Source: Gallionella sp. (GTDB taxonomy: Bacteria; Pseudomonadota; Gammaproteobacteria; Burkholderiales; Gallionellaceae). Taken from it: DNA of 44,578 nucleotides. The stretch covers positions 1 through 44,578 of the forward strand of contig JAUSAO010000053.1 in NCBI GenBank assembly GCA_030652475.1, given 5' to 3'. The notes below the pieces were generated by a model. It worked only from the letters and a program-made list of their open reading frames with translations, searched no databases and was not told the DNA's origin. This document shows, piece after piece, positions 23,679 through 34,947 of this stretch (positions are counted from its first letter, which is position 1; every line of letters begins with the position of its first letter). The position numbers and the translations under genes are program-made.

Positions 23679-26537
23679 ATGGAAAGCATCAAGATACGCG
23701 GCGCACGCACGCACAACCTGAAGAACATCAGCCTCGACCTGCCGCGCCACAAGCTGGTGGTAATCACCGGGCTGTCCGGTTCGGGAAAATCCTCGCTCGC
23801 CTTCGACACCCTGTATGCGGAAGGTCAGCGCCGCTATGTGGAATCGCTATCCGCCTATGCGCGCCAGTTTCTGCAACTGATGGAAAAGCCGGACGTGGAT
23901 TTGATCGAAGGGCTGTCGCCTGCGATTGCCATCGAACAAAAGGCCACCTCGCATAATCCGCGCTCTACCGTCGGCACAGTGACCGAGATACACGATTATT
24001 TGCGCCTGCTGTTCGCCCGCGCAGGCGATCCGTATTGTCCGCAGCATGATCGGGTATTGCAGGCGCAGAGCGTGGGACAAATGGTGGATCATGTGCTGGA
24101 ACTGCCCGAAGGCACCAAGGTGATGATCCTGTCGCCGCTGGTGGTGGAGCGCAAGGGCGAGCAACTGGAGATGTTCGACGAGCTGCGCGCCCAGGGATTT
24201 ACACGGCTGCGCATCAACGGCACGGTGCATGAGATCGACGCCCTGCCCTCTTTGCAAAAGAACAAGAAGCACACCGTCGAAATCGTGGTGGACAGATTGA
24301 AAGTCCATGTGGAATCCAAGCAGCGACTGGCTGAATCGTTTGAAACCGCGCTGTTGCACGCCGACGGGCGTGCGCTGGCGGTGGAGATGGACAGCGGAGA
24401 CGAAAAACTTTTGTCCGGGCACCCGAAAGAACATCAGTTCTCGGCGAAATTTTCCTGCCCGATCTGCAACTACTCGCTGCCGGAACTCGAACCGCGCCTG
24501 TTTTCGTTCAACAATCCGATGGGCGCATGCCCCAAGTGCGATGGTCTCGGAGTCATCAGCTTCTTCGATCCGAAGCGCATCGTCGCCCTGCCCTCCCTCT
24601 CGTTGAGCTCCGGCGCAATCAAGGGCTGGGACAGGCGCAATCAGTTCTATCATCAGCTGCTCGCCGGTCTCGCGCGGCATTACGACTTCGACCTTGAACA
24701 GTCATTTGAGAGCCTGCCGGAAAAAATCCAGCAGGCCGTGCTGTACGGCTCCGGCAAGAATGAAATCGCCTTTCAGTACCTCAACGAGCGCGGCAAGGCA
24801 ACACTGCGCGAGCATGCGTTCGAGGGCATCGTCAACAATCTGGAACGCCGCTACAAGGAAACCGACTCACCCACCGTACGCGAAGAACTGTCTAAATACC
24901 TGAACAGTTGCACCTGCACGGAATGCAAAGGGACGCGCTTGCGTCTGGAAGCGCGCCATGTGCGCGTTTCAGATAAGAACCTGTATGAGATCAGTGCGCT
25001 GCCCTTGCAGCAGGCCTTGTCTTTCTTTCAGGAATTGAGGCTGCAAGGCCAGAAGCAGGCCATTGCCGAGAAGATCGTGCATGAAATCGCCAGCCGCCTG
25101 ACCTTTCTCAATAACGTCGGACTCAATTATCTGACGCTGGAACGTTCGGCAGAAACGCTGTCCGGCGGCGAGGCACAGCGCATCCGGCTGGCTTCGCAGA
25201 TCGGCTCCGGCCTGACCGGCGTGATGTATGTGCTGGATGAACCCTCCATCGGGCTGCATCAGCGTGACAATGACCGGTTGCTGACCACGCTGCACAGACT
25301 GCGCGACATGGGCAACAGCGTGATTGTGGTGGAACACGATGAAGACGCCATCCGCCATGCCGACTATGTGGTGGACATGGGCCCGGGTGCAGGTGAACAC
25401 GGCGGCATGGTGGTATCGCAAGGGACACCGGAGGAAATATGCCGCGACGAACAATCGCTCACCGGCGATTATCTGACCGGTCGCCGCCGCATTCCGATGC
25501 CGGAAAAGCGGCTGGACCCCGACCCTGAACGCATGTTGCGCATCATCGGCGCCAGCGGCAACAATCTGAAGGACATCACACTAAACTTGCCTGTCGGCTT
25601 GCTGACTTGCGTGACGGGCGTATCCGGCTCGGGGAAATCCACGCTGATCAACGACACGCTGTACCCTGCCGTGTCTCGCCACCTGTATCGCAGCAACACA
25701 GAGCCTGCCGCGCATGCCGAAATCAGCGGACTGGAATTCTTTGACAAGGTAATCAACGTCGATCAATCGCCCATCGGACGCACGCCGCGCTCCAATCCCG
25801 CCACTTACACTGGCCTGTTCACGCCCATACGTGATTTATTTTCCGGGGTACCCTCTTCACGCGAGCGCGGCTACGGGCCGGGCCGATTCTCATTCAACGT
25901 CAGGGGCGGACGCTGCGAGTCCTGTCAGGGCGACGGCGTGATCAAGGTGGAGATGCACTTCATGCCAGACGTGTATGTGCCTTGCGACGTATGCCACGGC
26001 CAGCGCTATAACCGCGAAACGCTGGAGATTCAGTACAAGGGAAAAAATATTCAGCAGATTTTGCAGATGACCGTCGAACAGGCGCATGACTTCTTCAAGG
26101 CCGTACCCGTAATCGCACGCAAGTTGCAGACTCTTCTGGATGTCGGCCTGGGTTACATCACACTCGGCCAGTCCGCCACCACGCTCTCGGGCGGTGAAGC
26201 GCAGCGCGTCAAACTGTCGCTGGAACTGTCCAAGCGCGACACCGGACGGACACTGTACATACTCGACGAACCCACTACCGGACTGCACTTCCATGACATC
26301 GCCCAACTGCTCAAGGTAATCCACAAACTGCGCGATCAGGGCAACACCTTAGTGGTCATCGAGCACAACCTTGATGTCATCAAGACGGCTGACTGGGTGA
26401 TCGACCTGGGGCCGGAGGGCGGAGATGGCGGCGGTCAGATTATTGCGCAAGGTTCGCCTGCGCAGGTCGCAGACAATCCGGACAGCGTGACCGGCAAGTA
26501 TTTGAAGCCGGTACTGAACAAGTCCCCATGCAAATAA
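23679..26537 (+). CDS. uvrA: excinuclease ABC subunit A
   Basis: UvrA recognises helix-distorting DNA damage and loads UvrB in nucleotide-excision repair. The 952-residue protein has two ABC ATPase modules: Walker A loops [14 protein letters not shown] near residue 35 and [14 protein letters not shown] near 650, and two LSGGEAQR signatures each followed by a LDEPS/T-x-G-L-H Walker B. Zinc-binding cysteine pairs occur at CPIC/CPKC (about 260-290) and CESC/CDVC (about 745-772). Length and domain order are normal. The last 10 bases overlap arfB. No LexA box was identified upstream by eye. Confidence 0.97.
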   Translation: MESIKIRGARTHNLKNISLDLPRHKLVVITGLSGSGKSSLAFDTLYAEGQRRYVESLSAYARQFLQLMEKPDVDLIEGLSPAIAIEQKATSHNPRSTVGTVTEIHDYLRLLFARAGDPYCPQHDRVLQAQSVGQMVDHVLELPEGTKVMILSPLVVERKGEQLEMFDELRAQGFTRLRINGTVHEIDALPSLQKNKKHTVEIVVDRLKVHVESKQRLAESFETALLHADGRALAVEMDSGDEKLLSGHPKEHQFSAKFSCPICNYSLPELEPRLFSFNNPMGACPKCDGLGVISFFDPKRIVALPSLSLSSGAIKGWDRRNQFYHQLLAGLARHYDFDLEQSFESLPEKIQQAVLYGSGKNEIAFQYLNERGKATLREHAFEGIVNNLERRYKETDSPTVREELSKYLNSCTCTECKGTRLRLEARHVRVSDKNLYEISALPLQQALSFFQELRLQGQKQAIAEKIVHEIASRLTFLNNVGLNYLTLERSAETLSGGEAQRIRLASQIGSGLTGVMYVLDEPSIGLHQRDNDRLLTTLHRLRDMGNSVIVVEHDEDAIRHADYVVDMGPGAGEHGGMVVSQGTPEEICRDEQSLTGDYLTGRRRIPMPEKRLDPDPERMLRIIGASGNNLKDITLNLPVGLLTCVTGVSGSGKSTLINDTLYPAVSRHLYRSNTEPAAHAEISGLEFFDKVINVDQSPIGRTPRSNPATYTGLFTPIRDLFSGVPSSRERGYGPGRFSFNVRGGRCESCQGDGVIKVEMHFMPDVYVPCDVCHGQRYNRETLEIQYKGKNIQQILQMTVEQAHDFFKAVPVIARKLQTLLDVGLGYITLGQSATTLSGGEAQRVKLSLELSKRDTGRTLYILDEPTTGLHFHDIAQLLKVIHKLRDQGNTLVVIEHNLDVIKTADWVIDLGPEGGDGGGQIIAQGSPAQVADNPDSVTGKYLKPVLNKSPCK

Positions 26538-26938
26538 GCCCCGGCATCGCGATTGCTGACAGCGAAATCGAATTGAATGCAATACGCGCGCAGGGTGCAG
26601 GGGGTCAGAACGTCAACAAGGTGTCGACTGCGATACATCTGCGTTTCGACATCAATGCCTCTTCACTTCCGGAAGAATACAAGGAAAAACTCAGAAAACT
26701 GGCAGACCGGCGCATCACCAATGAAGACGTGATCATCATCAAGGCGCAGCGTTTTCGCAGCCAGGAAAAAAACAGGACCGATGCGCTCGAACGCCTGAGA
26801 TTACTGATCCTCAGCGCCACATATACAGCGAAGGCACGCACACCGACCAAGCCCACCCGTAGTTCAAAGAAGAAGCGCCTGGAAGGCAAAACCCGGCGCG
26901 GCGAGTTGAAAACACTGCGCGGAAAAATTGGCGAATAG
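26528..26938 (+). CDS. arfB: alternative ribosome-rescue factor ArfB (YaeJ)
   Basis: This 136-residue class I release-factor-like peptidyl-tRNA hydrolase frees ribosomes stalled on mRNA lacking a stop codon. The catalytic GGQ lies in [12 protein letters not shown] at about residues 24-35. The C-terminal tail (about 100-136) is rich in Lys and Arg, as needed to occupy the empty mRNA channel. It lacks the codon-recognition domains of RF1/RF2, as expected. The start overlaps the 3' end of uvrA by 10 bases, so translation is probably coupled. Confidence 0.92.
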   Translation: MQISPGIAIADSEIELNAIRAQGAGGQNVNKVSTAIHLRFDINASSLPEEYKEKLRKLADRRITNEDVIIIKAQRFRSQEKNRTDALERLRLLILSATYTAKARTPTKPTRSSKKKRLEGKTRRGELKTLRGKIGE

Positions 26939-27035
26939 GCGGCTAAAGTCGCAAGTGTTTCAATTAATCCGCGTTCATCCATACAACCGGTGGAAAGCTG
27001 CCTTTCCAGGTTTAACCCACAGAGACAACACCTGC

Positions 27036-28937
27036 CTACGGTAGCCCTCTGGCGAGACGGAAGCCGTTATTATTGAACCTGTCATTCACGGTGCGCTTGT
27101 AACGGTTGGCTGCGCGCGGCGTATCCGCCGCATTGGACCACGAACCACCACGTAACACCCGCGCATCACATTGAGCGCTGGTATGACTCCGGCCATCGCG
27201 CTGCGCCTCACTGTATTGATTCTGGTAACAGTCTTCGACCCATTCCCATACGTTGCCGCTCATGTCGTACAAACCCCAGGCATTCGGCTTCCTGGTAGCG
27301 ACTGGATGAGGACTTTTGCCAATTTTCTCATTGCCATACCAGGCCAGGTCATCCGGATTATCGCCCCCGCAATAACGCTGTGTTGCGCCCGCACGGCACG
27401 CATATTCCCATTCCGCTTCACTGGGCAAGCGATACTGTTTGCCCGATTGGGCATTAAGTTTTGCAATGAATTCCTGCACGTCATTCCAGCTGACATTTTC
27501 CACGGGGCAATTGTTACCGCATTTCTTAAAAAACAGTTTTTCCGGCAGGCTGCCCATCACGGCTTTCCATTGCCCCTGCGTGACTTCCGTCTTGCCTATC
27601 TCAAATTCATGACTGATGTTGACCTTAAGCACAGGTTGTTCATCGGCATCACCGTCAGAAGAACCCATTTCAAAATTTCCCGGTGCAATGCGTAGCATTG
27701 AATCTGCAAAAATATCGGTTTGCGAGGCGGCTGGCATCGCCGCATCGTCAACAGACTGCGTATGCGCTGTTGCAGAAACGGGTAATGAATCGCCGTCACT
27801 CCCTGTTGCAATCCAAATGATCACCACGCCGGTCAGCGCGATTGCGAACAAACCCGCTCTGCGAACCGTCAGTCCATGCATCCATTGCTTTGCTTTTCCC
27901 CATGCTGAAACCAGCATGACTTGCGCCCGTTTTTTTGACTCAATATGTGCTGTTACCGTGGTCAATTCAACGGATTCCAGTTCATCTTCAGCCTTACCCT
28001 GCGCGTAGCGTTCCTTATGTTCCTGCTCTACCCGTTTTTTTTCATCAATAAGTTTTTTGAGTATGTCCTGTTTGCTTTGGATTTTCTGCTGTTCGACAGC
28101 CAATGATAAAGGCGGGACGGCTTCAGTGCGCCTGGATTTCAATATAGGCTTCTGTATGCCCTGGTCCGCTATGCGTAAAATACCCTCGCCCTGACCCGGA
28201 GTTTTTTTGCCTGCGTCCGGTTTTATTTGCTTTTCCGCTGCCAGCAACATCGCCTTATTCAATAATTTACGTATGTTATCAAGTGAGTCCAGGTGCAAAA
28301 AGGCCAGTCTTAACGCACCGCTGCCGAACAAATCCGGCAGCACTGTAGCCTCGATCAATTTAAATCTGGCTGCGTCTATGGCATACAGGTCGCCAACTGA
28401 CACAGCCTCATTAAGCGGTACAAACAAATCAAGCTCAGCCAACTGCCTGACCATAAGCTCGGTCCGGGCAATTTCCTTCTGAAAAGCCTGCATGAATTGC
28501 AGCTCTTCATGCAACCGCTGTTGCACCATGCCCTGGTCGTCGATCAGCAATTCGCCACTATCAGCATTGATGGCCGCACATGACTCATCCACACTCACAA
28601 TCAATGGTTCTTCCTGACTGTCACCCGCGATAACAAAGGGATAGTGCTGCAGATATGCAGGAATATAAGCGCCATCCCACAGACCGGCAGCACTCACAAA
28701 CAGATTTTCACCCTCCCGCACGCCGAGCAGGAGCGCAAGGCTGAATTGCTGGTCTTGACCACGAACAAACACGACAGGATATTCCTGAATGGCTTGTGCA
28801 AGCTCCGTACAGGCAATCGCCAGCGCAGTGCACTCACCGGCAAACCCGTAATTGACTCGCGTCGCATCGAACCTTAGATTGCGGTGCGAGTCTGGATTGA
28901 GCGCAACAACTTTTTTATAAAAGTCAGAATTGATCAT
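27036..28937 (-). CDS. SapC-like / transmembrane / FGE-sulfatase domain fusion protein
   Basis: The 633-residue fusion has an N-terminal SapC-family region (about residues 1-215, with YPVVFVRG and EGENLFVSAAGLWDGAYIP). A charged helical linker (about 255-350) leads to one membrane helix (about 360-379, GLFAIALTGVVIIW). The C-terminal formylglycine-generating-enzyme-like domain (about 410-633) includes FEMGSSDGDADEQP, RLPSEAEWEYACRAG, WGLYDMSGNVWEW and NNGFRLARG. The catalytic cysteines of true FGE are absent near the C-terminus, so it is probably a binding or other FGE-fold member. N-in topology would place this domain in the periplasm. The ATG at 28937 is preferred over a TTG 45 bases upstream. 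It is monocistronic by position. Confidence 0.75.
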   Translation of the reverse strand: MINSDFYKKVVALNPDSHRNLRFDATRVNYGFAGECTALAIACTELAQAIQEYPVVFVRGQDQQFSLALLLGVREGENLFVSAAGLWDGAYIPAYLQHYPFVIAGDSQEEPLIVSVDESCAAINADSGELLIDDQGMVQQRLHEELQFMQAFQKEIARTELMVRQLAELDLFVPLNEAVSVGDLYAIDAARFKLIEATVLPDLFGSGALRLAFLHLDSLDNIRKLLNKAMLLAAEKQIKPDAGKKTPGQGEGILRIADQGIQKPILKSRRTEAVPPLSLAVEQQKIQSKQDILKKLIDEKKRVEQEHKERYAQGKAEDELESVELTTVTAHIESKKRAQVMLVSAWGKAKQWMHGLTVRRAGLFAIALTGVVIIWIATGSDGDSLPVSATAHTQSVDDAAMPAASQTDIFADSMLRIAPGNFEMGSSDGDADEQPVLKVNISHEFEIGKTEVTQGQWKAVMGSLPEKLFFKKCGNNCPVENVSWNDVQEFIAKLNAQSGKQYRLPSEAEWEYACRAGATQRYCGGDNPDDLAWYGNEKIGKSPHPVATRKPNAWGLYDMSGNVWEWVEDCYQNQYSEAQRDGRSHTSAQCDARVLRGGSWSNAADTPRAANRYKRTVNDRFNNNGFRLARGLP

Positions 28938-29258
28938 TTGGAAACAGTAGCGTAATGAGGCGGATTCAACCACGGAGTACAACTCTAATACACGCTAAAT
29001 ATGTGCTGCAAGCCACATCCGCACGAAAAATATGCGTGAAGTGTGCCGTAACACTAACGGGCATGGAAAAGTGACCACCCCTAATAATGAAACCCGCCAT
29101 GCCCGTTTCCCCCTTTCCAACTTTCCCCCGCAAGCGAGGGAAAGGGCAAACGAATCGCTACGCGAGTTTCACGTTAAAGCACAGACGCACCGGCGGATCA
29201 TACCAGCCTGACGCGATACTCACGATATGCCAAACGATATACTGCGCGGCACGCGCTA
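28938..29258. promoter_or_regulatory. intergenic region with two inverted repeats upstream of the SapC-fusion gene
   Basis: About 320 bases without a credible gene, lying downstream of cysK and upstream of the fusion gene (both minus strand). AACGGGCATGG (29056-29066) and CCATGCCCGTT (29097-29107) are perfect 11-base inverted arms 30 bases apart. A second hairpin, CTTTCCC...GGGAAAG (29121-29144), has a stem of about 10 pairs with one mismatch and lacks a U-run on the minus strand. They could be an operator, a weak terminator of cysK or repeat debris. No promoter was identified with confidence. Confidence 0.4.
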
Positions 29259-30236
29259 TCAGGATGCAATCCCTTTTTCATCGAATAATCCCTCGAACAG
29301 TATCGAGCTGAGATAACGTTCACCCGAGTCAGGCAGAATCACGACGATGGTCTTGCCCGCATTCTCGGGACGGTTTGCCTGCCGGATTGCCGCAGCGACC
29401 GCAGCACCCGATGAAATGCCAGATAAAATGCCTTCTTCCCGCGCAAGACGGAGTGCGTACATTACCGCCTCCTCATTGCTCACTTGTTCAATCTCATCGA
29501 CCAGAGACATATCGAGCGTGTCCGGGACAAATCCGGCACCGATGCCCTGTATCTTGTGCGGGCCGGGTTTGAGTGATTCCCCGGCACGCTGTTGCGTGAG
29601 AACGGGACTGGCAGAGGGTTCAACTGCGACCGCAGTAATGTTTTTGCCTTTTGTCTGTTTGATGTAGCGCGCAACGCCCGTTATGGTGCCGCCCGTGCCT
29701 ACACCTGATACCAGGATATCAATCTTGCCGTCAGTATCATTCCATATCTCCGGGCCGGTGGTTTCTTCATGTATAGCCGGGTTGGCAGGATTTTTGAATT
29801 GATGCAACAAAACGTATTTCTCGGGCTCGGAAGCTGCGATTTCTTCGGCTTTGGCAATGGCTCCATTCATGCCTTTGGCCCCTTCGGTGAGCACCAGCGT
29901 CGCACCGTAGGCTACAAGCAATTTGCGCCGTTCGATACTCATCGTTTCCGGCATCGTCAGGGTAAGCGGAATGCCGCGCGCAGCAGCAACGAATGCCAGC
30001 GCGATACCCGTATTTCCGCTGGTTGGCTCAACCAAATGTTTACCCGACTCCAACAAGCCGCGCCGGTCTGCGTCAGCAACCATGGCAGCACCGATACGAC
30101 ACTTGACTGAATAAGCAGGATTACGGCCTTCTATCTTGGCCAGTAGGGTTGCCGGTGCACGATCAGTGATGCGATTAAGGCGGACAAGAGGAGTACGCCC
30201 GATGGAAAGTGTGTTGTCTTCAAACCAGTTTGACAT
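29259..30236 (-). CDS. cysK: cysteine synthase A (O-acetylserine sulfhydrylase)
   Basis: This 325-residue PLP enzyme makes cysteine from O-acetylserine and sulfide. The PLP lysine is Lys45 in [11 protein letters not shown]. The substrate loop [10 protein letters not shown] and the phosphate-binding [11 protein letters not shown] are intact, as is the late [12 protein letters not shown] block. The ATG at 30236 is supported by a consensus AGGAGG ribosome-binding site and the usual family N-terminus MSNWFEDN. A longer frame begins 48 bases upstream. It follows the ribosomal operon in the same direction but is separated from it by a strong terminator. Confidence 0.95.
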   Translation of the reverse strand: MSNWFEDNTLSIGRTPLVRLNRITDRAPATLLAKIEGRNPAYSVKCRIGAAMVADADRRGLLESGKHLVEPTSGNTGIALAFVAAARGIPLTLTMPETMSIERRKLLVAYGATLVLTEGAKGMNGAIAKAEEIAASEPEKYVLLHQFKNPANPAIHEETTGPEIWNDTDGKIDILVSGVGTGGTITGVARYIKQTKGKNITAVAVEPSASPVLTQQRAGESLKPGPHKIQGIGAGFVPDTLDMSLVDEIEQVSNEEAVMYALRLAREEGILSGISSGAAVAAAIRQANRPENAGKTIVVILPDSGERYLSSILFEGLFDEKGIAS

Positions 30237-30290
30237 GCGACCTCCTGTAAAAATAATCAACGCTACAAGCTGTGTGACCCGCATAATAGC

Positions 30291-30316
30291 AAAAAGCCGG
30301 AATAATCCGGCTTTTT
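30291..30316 (-). terminator. intrinsic terminator of the ribosomal/alpha operon
   Basis: A perfect stem AAAAAGCCGGA / TCCGGCTTTTT sits about 27 bases after the rplQ stop, giving a GC-rich hairpin followed by a U-run on the minus strand. The flanking A and T runs make it usable in either direction. It insulates the ribosomal genes from cysK. Confidence 0.85.
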
Positions 30317-30342
30317 GCTTAAAACATGTACATTAAAACTTA

Positions 30343-30729
30343 TTACTCAGCGTCCACTACTTCAGCATCAGCCGGGCGGTCCATCAATTCGACCAGTGCC
30401 ATCGGCGCGTTGTCGCCCTGACGGAAACCAAATTTCAGAACACGAAGATAGCCACCGTTACGTGTTGCATAGCGCGGGCCGAGTTCGTCAAACAACTTGG
30501 TAACCATTTCACGATCACGCAAACGGGCAAAAGCCAAACGACGATTTGCCAGACTTGGATTCTTACCCAATGTCAGGATAGGTTCTGCAACGCGACGCAG
30601 TTCCTTGGCCTTAGGCAGCGTAGTCTTGATGACTTCGTGGCGCAACAAAGACACAGTCATGTTGCGGAACATCGCCAGACGGTGGCTGCTGGTACGATTG
30701 AGTTTTCTTAAACCTAAACGGTGACGCAT
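30343..30729 (-). CDS. rplQ: 50S ribosomal protein L17
   Basis: The 128-residue protein begins [17 protein letters not shown], the invariant L17 opening, and contains [18 protein letters not shown]17 sits near the peptide exit tunnel of the large subunit. It is the last gene of the alpha operon, 64 bases downstream of rpoA, and is followed by a strong terminator. A short acidic C-terminal extension (DAEVVDAE) is typical of betaproteobacterial forms. Confidence 0.97.
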   Translation of the reverse strand: MRHRLGLRKLNRTSSHRLAMFRNMTVSLLRHEVIKTTLPKAKELRRVAEPILTLGKNPSLANRRLAFARLRDREMVTKLFDELGPRYATRNGGYLRVLKFGFRQGDNAPMALVELMDRPADAEVVDAE

Positions 30730-30793
30730 AATTTGCCTCTCTTAACTTCTGTTATTCCACTGCGTAGAGCGGACATCTTTAATTGTGCGCTGC

Positions 30794-31762
30794 CTAAGCA
30801 ACAGCGACTGGCCAGTTTTCCAGCTTCATACCCAGCGACAAATTGTGCTCGGCAAGAACCTGTTTGATTTCATTCAAAGACTTGCGACCCAGATTCGGGG
30901 TACGCAGCAAATCATTTTCAGTGTACTGAATCAGATCGCCAATGTAATGGATGCTTTGTGCCTTGAGACAGTTTGAAGAACGTGGCGTCAGTTCGAGATC
31001 ATCAACAGGGCGCAACAGGATAGGATCAACCTGTGGCACATGTTCTTTTTCTACTACTGGCTCAGTACCTTCCAACGCGGCAAAAACAGAGAACTGATCA
31101 ACGAGGATGCGTGCAGCATTACGAATCGCCTGCTCAGGGTCAATTGCACCATTCGTTTCGATGCTCATGATCAGCTTGTCGAGGTCGGTGCGTTGTTCAA
31201 CGCGTGCGCTCTCAACAGCATAACTGACACGACTGACCGGACTAAACGAAGCATCCAGCGCAATATGTCCGACTGAACGCGTTTCATTCGGCAATTGACG
31301 TGAAATCGCTGAAACATAACCACGGCCTTGCTCAACCTTAATCTGCATATCCAGTTTGCCGCCGGCGGTCAGATGTGCAATCACATGATCAGGATTCAAT
31401 ACTTCAACATCGGCATTAACACTGATATCAGCCGCGGTTACAACGCCATAGCCTTCCTTTTTAAGGGTAAGGACAACTTCATTGATACCATGCAGACGCA
31501 ACACAACACCCTTGAGGTTCAAAAGGATATCGACAACATCTTCCTGCACGCCATCGATAGTTGCGTACTCATGCAGAACACCCGCAATCTTGACTTCAGT
31601 AGGCGCAGCACCCGCCATAGAGGAAAGCAGGATACGACGCAATGCATTGCCCAGCGTATGACCAAAACCGCGCTCAAAAGGCTCCATGACCACTTTAGCC
31701 TGGGTCTCGGATACCTTTTGAACATCAATAATGCGAGGCTTCAAAAAATCATTGTTATACAT
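30794..31762 (-). CDS. rpoA: DNA-directed RNA polymerase subunit alpha
   Basis: The 322-residue alpha subunit nucleates RNA polymerase assembly and contacts activators and UP elements. The N-terminal domain has [20 protein letters not shown] and the C-terminal domain has the helix-hairpin-helix region [18 protein letters not shown]. Domain order and length are normal. It lies 17 bases after rpsD within the alpha operon. Confidence 0.98.
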   Translation of the reverse strand: MYNNDFLKPRIIDVQKVSETQAKVVMEPFERGFGHTLGNALRRILLSSMAGAAPTEVKIAGVLHEYATIDGVQEDVVDILLNLKGVVLRLHGINEVVLTLKKEGYGVVTAADISVNADVEVLNPDHVIAHLTAGGKLDMQIKVEQGRGYVSAISRQLPNETRSVGHIALDASFSPVSRVSYAVESARVEQRTDLDKLIMSIETNGAIDPEQAIRNAARILVDQFSVFAALEGTEPVVEKEHVPQVDPILLRPVDDLELTPRSSNCLKAQSIHYIGDLIQYTENDLLRTPNLGRKSLNEIKQVLAEHNLSLGMKLENWPVAVA

Positions 31763-31779
31763 AAGCTACTCCGCGTGGA

Positions 31780-32409
31780 TTACTTGGAATACAACTCAAC
31801 CACGAGATGCTCGTTGATGGTTGCAGGCAGTTCAGCACGTTGTGGGTTGGCTTTGAAAACCCCCTTGAATGCCTTGGTATCCATTTCGATCCATTCAGGG
31901 AAACCGCGTTGCTCAGCAGCCGCAATAGCCGCTTTGATACGCAGTTGAGCCTTGGACTTTTCAGCCACTTCAACCACGTCACCAGGACGCACTTGATAGG
32001 AAGGAATGTTTACACGCTTGCCATTTACCAGCAGACCGTTATGACGAACCACTTGACGCGCTTCGGCACGTGAAGCGCCAAAACCCATACGATAAGTCAC
32101 ATTGTCCAAACGAGATTCCAGCAATTGCAACAATGACTCACCGGTAATACCGCGTGAAGCAGCTGCTTTCTTGTAGACCAAACGGAACTGACGCTCCAGT
32201 ACGCCGTAGATACGACGGACTTTTTGCTTTTCGCGCAACTGACCACCGTACTCTGACAAACGCGTATTACGACGCTGTCCGTGCTGACCAGGTGGATAGG
32301 CACGACGCTCAACCGCACACTTGTCGGTAAAGCACTTTTCGCCCTTCAAAAATAATTTCTCGCCTTCACGACGGCACTTACGGCACTTTGCATCAAGATT
32401 TCTAGCCAA
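31780..32409 (-). CDS. rpsD: 30S ribosomal protein S4
   Basis: S4 nucleates small-subunit assembly and in many bacteria represses the alpha operon. The frame gives 209 residues from a TTG start at 32409, which reproduces the family opening [23 protein letters not shown] lies six bases upstream of that TTG. A TTG two codons earlier would abut the ribosome-binding site directly. Four cysteines (CRKC, then CFTDKC) mark the zinc-binding form of S4. The S4 RNA-binding domain is at about 95-160 ([14 protein letters not shown]). Confidence 0.95.
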   Translation of the reverse strand: MARNLDAKCRKCRREGEKLFLKGEKCFTDKCAVERRAYPPGQHGQRRNTRLSEYGGQLREKQKVRRIYGVLERQFRLVYKKAAASRGITGESLLQLLESRLDNVTYRMGFGASRAEARQVVRHNGLLVNGKRVNIPSYQVRPGDVVEVAEKSKAQLRIKAAIAAAEQRGFPEWIEMDTKAFKGVFKANPQRAELPATINEHLVVELYSK

Positions 32410-32426
32410 GATCAACTCCTAATATA

Positions 32427-32816
32427 TTAGATACGACGCTTTTTCGGTGGACGGCAACCGTTATGCGGCACCGGCGTGATATCGGAAATGCTAGTGATCT
32501 TGAAACCAGCTGCATTTAATGCACGCACTGTGGACTCACGACCTGGGCCCGGGCCCTTGATACGCACTTCAATATTCTTAACACCACATTCAGCGGCAGA
32601 TTTGCCAACCACTTCAGCAGCAACCTGAGCAGCAAAAGGTGTGCTTTTACGCGACCCTTTAAAGCCATTCGCGCCGCTTGTCGACCAGGCAAGTGCATTG
32701 CCTTGACGGTCGGTAATGGTAACGATGGTGTTGTTAAATGAAGCGTGAACGTGTGCAATACCTTCAACCACATTCTTTTTAACTTTTTTACGCACTTTCG
32801 TGCTTGGCTTAGCCAT
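32427..32816 (-). CDS. rpsK: 30S ribosomal protein S11
   Basis: The 129-residue protein shows the S11 core [20 protein letters not shown] and the C-terminal [18 protein letters not shown]11 forms part of the platform that holds mRNA near the Shine-Dalgarno helix. It lies in the alpha operon between rpsM and rpsD, with short spacers of 26 and 17 bases. Confidence 0.97.
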   Translation of the reverse strand: MAKPSTKVRKKVKKNVVEGIAHVHASFNNTIVTITDRQGNALAWSTSGANGFKGSRKSTPFAAQVAAEVVGKSAAECGVKNIEVRIKGPGPGRESTVRALNAAGFKITSISDITPVPHNGCRPPKKRRI

Positions 32817-32842
32817 AATTAAATCCTCTCGCGTTTAAGCAA

Positions 32843-33208
32843 TTATTTCTTTGAGCCGGAAACAGCTTTACGCGGGCCTTTACGCGTGCGCGCATTGGTG
32901 CGTGTACGCTGACCGCGACATGGCAAACCACGACGATGGCGTACACCGCGATAGCAACCCAAATCCATCAGACGTTTGATGTTCATCGTCGTCTCGCGAC
33001 GCAAATCGCCTTCGACGGTGAATTTAGCCACTTCTTCGCGTAGTTTTTCTACTTCCGCGTCAGTCAGATCTTTCATCTTCGCACTGGGTGTGACACCCGC
33101 TAATGCGCAAATGGCTTGCGAGCGAACTCGACCGATACCATAAATTGCTGTCAAAGCAATTACAGCGTGTTGATGGTTTGGGATATTTACCCCTGCAATA
33201 CGTGCCAT
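32843..33208 (-). CDS. rpsM: 30S ribosomal protein S13
   Basis: The 121-residue protein starts [20 protein letters not shown] and ends with the basic [16 protein letters not shown] tail that reaches the P-site tRNA. S13 forms bridges between subunits at the head. It is the first alpha-operon gene after rpmJ, with a 58-base spacer. Confidence 0.97.
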   Translation of the reverse strand: MARIAGVNIPNHQHAVIALTAIYGIGRVRSQAICALAGVTPSAKMKDLTDAEVEKLREEVAKFTVEGDLRRETTMNIKRLMDLGCYRGVRHRRGLPCRGQRTRTNARTRKGPRKAVSGSKK

Positions 33209-33266
33209 GCAGCTACCCTATCTTTAAAAAACGAAAATTATATCATCTAAAACCAAGGTAAAACAA

Positions 33267-33380
33267 TTAACCTTGGCGTTGCTTGTGACGTGGCTCAGTG
33301 CAAATTACACGCACAACACGTTTACGAATAACGATCTTGCAATTACGGCAGATCTTTTTTACTGATGCTTGAACTCTCAT
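33267..33380 (-). CDS. rpmJ: 50S ribosomal protein L36
   Basis: This 37-residue gene lies between infA and rpsM. The product begins [17 protein letters not shown] and ends [11 protein letters not shown]. Cys11, Cys14, Cys27 and His32 form the zinc-binding set of the classical (zinc-containing) L36. It is a component of the large subunit near the GTPase-associated region. It starts 21 bases after the infA stop. Confidence 0.96.
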   Translation of the reverse strand: MRVQASVKKICRNCKIVIRKRVVRVICTEPRHKQRQG

Positions 33381-33401
33381 TTGCTTCTCCTAACTCGTTA
33401 A

Positions 33402-33620
33402 CTATTTGGCGCGGAACACTATTCGTGCTCTGCTCAGATCATAGGGTGTCAACTCCACCGTCACTTTATCTCCTGGTAAAATGCGAATATAGTGCATGCG
33501 CATTTTTCCGGATATATGACCTAAAACCACATGACCATTTTCCAGTTTGATTCGGAACGTTGCATTAGGCAACGACTCCTCTATCTCACCTTGCATCTGA
33601 ATTACATCTTCTTTTGCCAT
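33402..33620 (-). CDS. infA: translation initiation factor IF-1
   Basis: The 72-residue OB-fold protein begins [20 protein letters not shown] and contains [20 protein letters not shown]-1 occupies the ribosomal A site during initiation. Its ATG overlaps the last base of the secY stop. The infA-rpmJ placement after secY is the usual betaproteobacterial arrangement. Confidence 0.97.
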   Translation of the reverse strand: MAKEDVIQMQGEIEESLPNATFRIKLENGHVVLGHISGKMRMHYIRILPGDKVTVELTPYDLSRARIVFRAK

Positions 33621-34936
33621 TAGCGTGACGACCCACCTTTAAAATTAGCTTTTTTCAGCAAACTATCATACTGGTGCGTCATCAGATACGACTGGACTTG
33701 CGCCATAAAATCCATGGTTACAACGACCAGAATCAACAGCGAAGTACCACCAAAATAAAACGGTACGTTCCACTTAACAACCAGAAACTCCGGCAACAGA
33801 CAAACCAGCGTGACATAAACGGCTCCCACCAGCGTCAGACGCAACATGATCTTTTCGACATATCGCGCAGTCTGCTCACCCGGACGTATCCCTGGTAAAA
33901 ATGCGCCGCTTTTCTTGAGATTATCGGCTGTTTCCTTTGGGCTAAACACCAATGCCGTATAGAAGAAACAGAAGAACAAAATCGCGCCAGCATATGCCAT
34001 GACATAAATCGGCTGCCCCGGGGACAACATCTGACTCACATCCTTGAGCCAGCCCATACCCTCAGAATTACCAAACCAACCTGCAATCGTTGCCGGGAAC
34101 AAAATCATGCTCGAAGCAAAAATGGGAGGGATAACACCCGCCATGTTCAGCTTCAGTGGCAAATGAGAACTTTGTCCGCCATAAACCTTGTTACCGACCT
34201 GACGTTTGGCATAATTCACCAGTATCTTGCGCTGCCCACGTTCAACGAACACTACCAAGGCTGTCACGGCAATTGCACCGAAGAACAGGAACAACACCAA
34301 GGGTATTGAGAAAGCGCCTGTACGTGCCAACTCAAGCGTGCTGCCAATCGCACTCGGCAAGCCCGCTGCAATACCTGCGAAGATAATCAGCGATATACCA
34401 TTGCCCAAGCCACGTTCGGTAATCTGCTCACCCAGCCACATCAGAAACATCGTTCCAGCCACCAGGGTAATCATGGTCGTCATCTGAAACATGGAACCAG
34501 GATGCAGAACCAGACCAGGCTGTGATTGCAATGCTATCGAGATACCGAATGACTGAAAAAAAGCCAAACCCAAAGTTCCGTAACGAGTGTATTGGGTTAT
34601 CTTGCGACGACCCGCCTCGCCTTCTTTCTTCAGTTGCTCAAGATAAGGCACGGCAATAGACGCCAATTGCATGATGATCGATGCAGAAATGTACGGCATG
34701 ATACCCAAGGCGAAAAGCGAAAAGCGCTCCAGCGCACCACCCGAGAACATGTTAAACATGCCCAAGATGCCATTCTTTTGCGTCTTGAATAATTCGGCAA
34801 GCACAACGGGATCAATGCCGGGTACGGGGATATATGCACCAATACGGAACACTATCAACGCACCCAACAAAAACCAGAGACGCTGGCTTAAATCACCATA
34901 TTTTGCTTTAGGTACATTTTTCGCAACTGTGCTCAC
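33620..34936 (-). CDS. secY: protein translocase subunit SecY
   Basis: The 438-residue channel protein has ten predicted membrane helices. Family landmarks are IPVPGIDP near the front, the [14 protein letters not shown] loop, [17 protein letters not shown] and the late [16 protein letters not shown] cytoplasmic loop that contacts SecA and ribosomes. It is the core of the Sec translocon in the inner membrane. It lies 11 bases after rplO in the spc operon. Confidence 0.98.
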   Translation of the reverse strand: MSTVAKNVPKAKYGDLSQRLWFLLGALIVFRIGAYIPVPGIDPVVLAELFKTQKNGILGMFNMFSGGALERFSLFALGIMPYISASIIMQLASIAVPYLEQLKKEGEAGRRKITQYTRYGTLGLAFFQSFGISIALQSQPGLVLHPGSMFQMTTMITLVAGTMFLMWLGEQITERGLGNGISLIIFAGIAAGLPSAIGSTLELARTGAFSIPLVLFLFFGAIAVTALVVFVERGQRKILVNYAKRQVGNKVYGGQSSHLPLKLNMAGVIPPIFASSMILFPATIAGWFGNSEGMGWLKDVSQMLSPGQPIYVMAYAGAILFFCFFYTALVFSPKETADNLKKSGAFLPGIRPGEQTARYVEKIMLRLTLVGAVYVTLVCLLPEFLVVKWNVPFYFGGTSLLILVVVTMDFMAQVQSYLMTHQYDSLLKKANFKGGSSR

Positions 34937-34947
34937 AAATAACCTTC

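Noticed and set aside
26939..27035. Terminator between arfB and the convergent SapC-fusion gene
   Set aside because: GGAAAG-CTGC-CTTTCC forms a short hairpin, but no T-run follows on either strand, so it was not annotated as a terminator.
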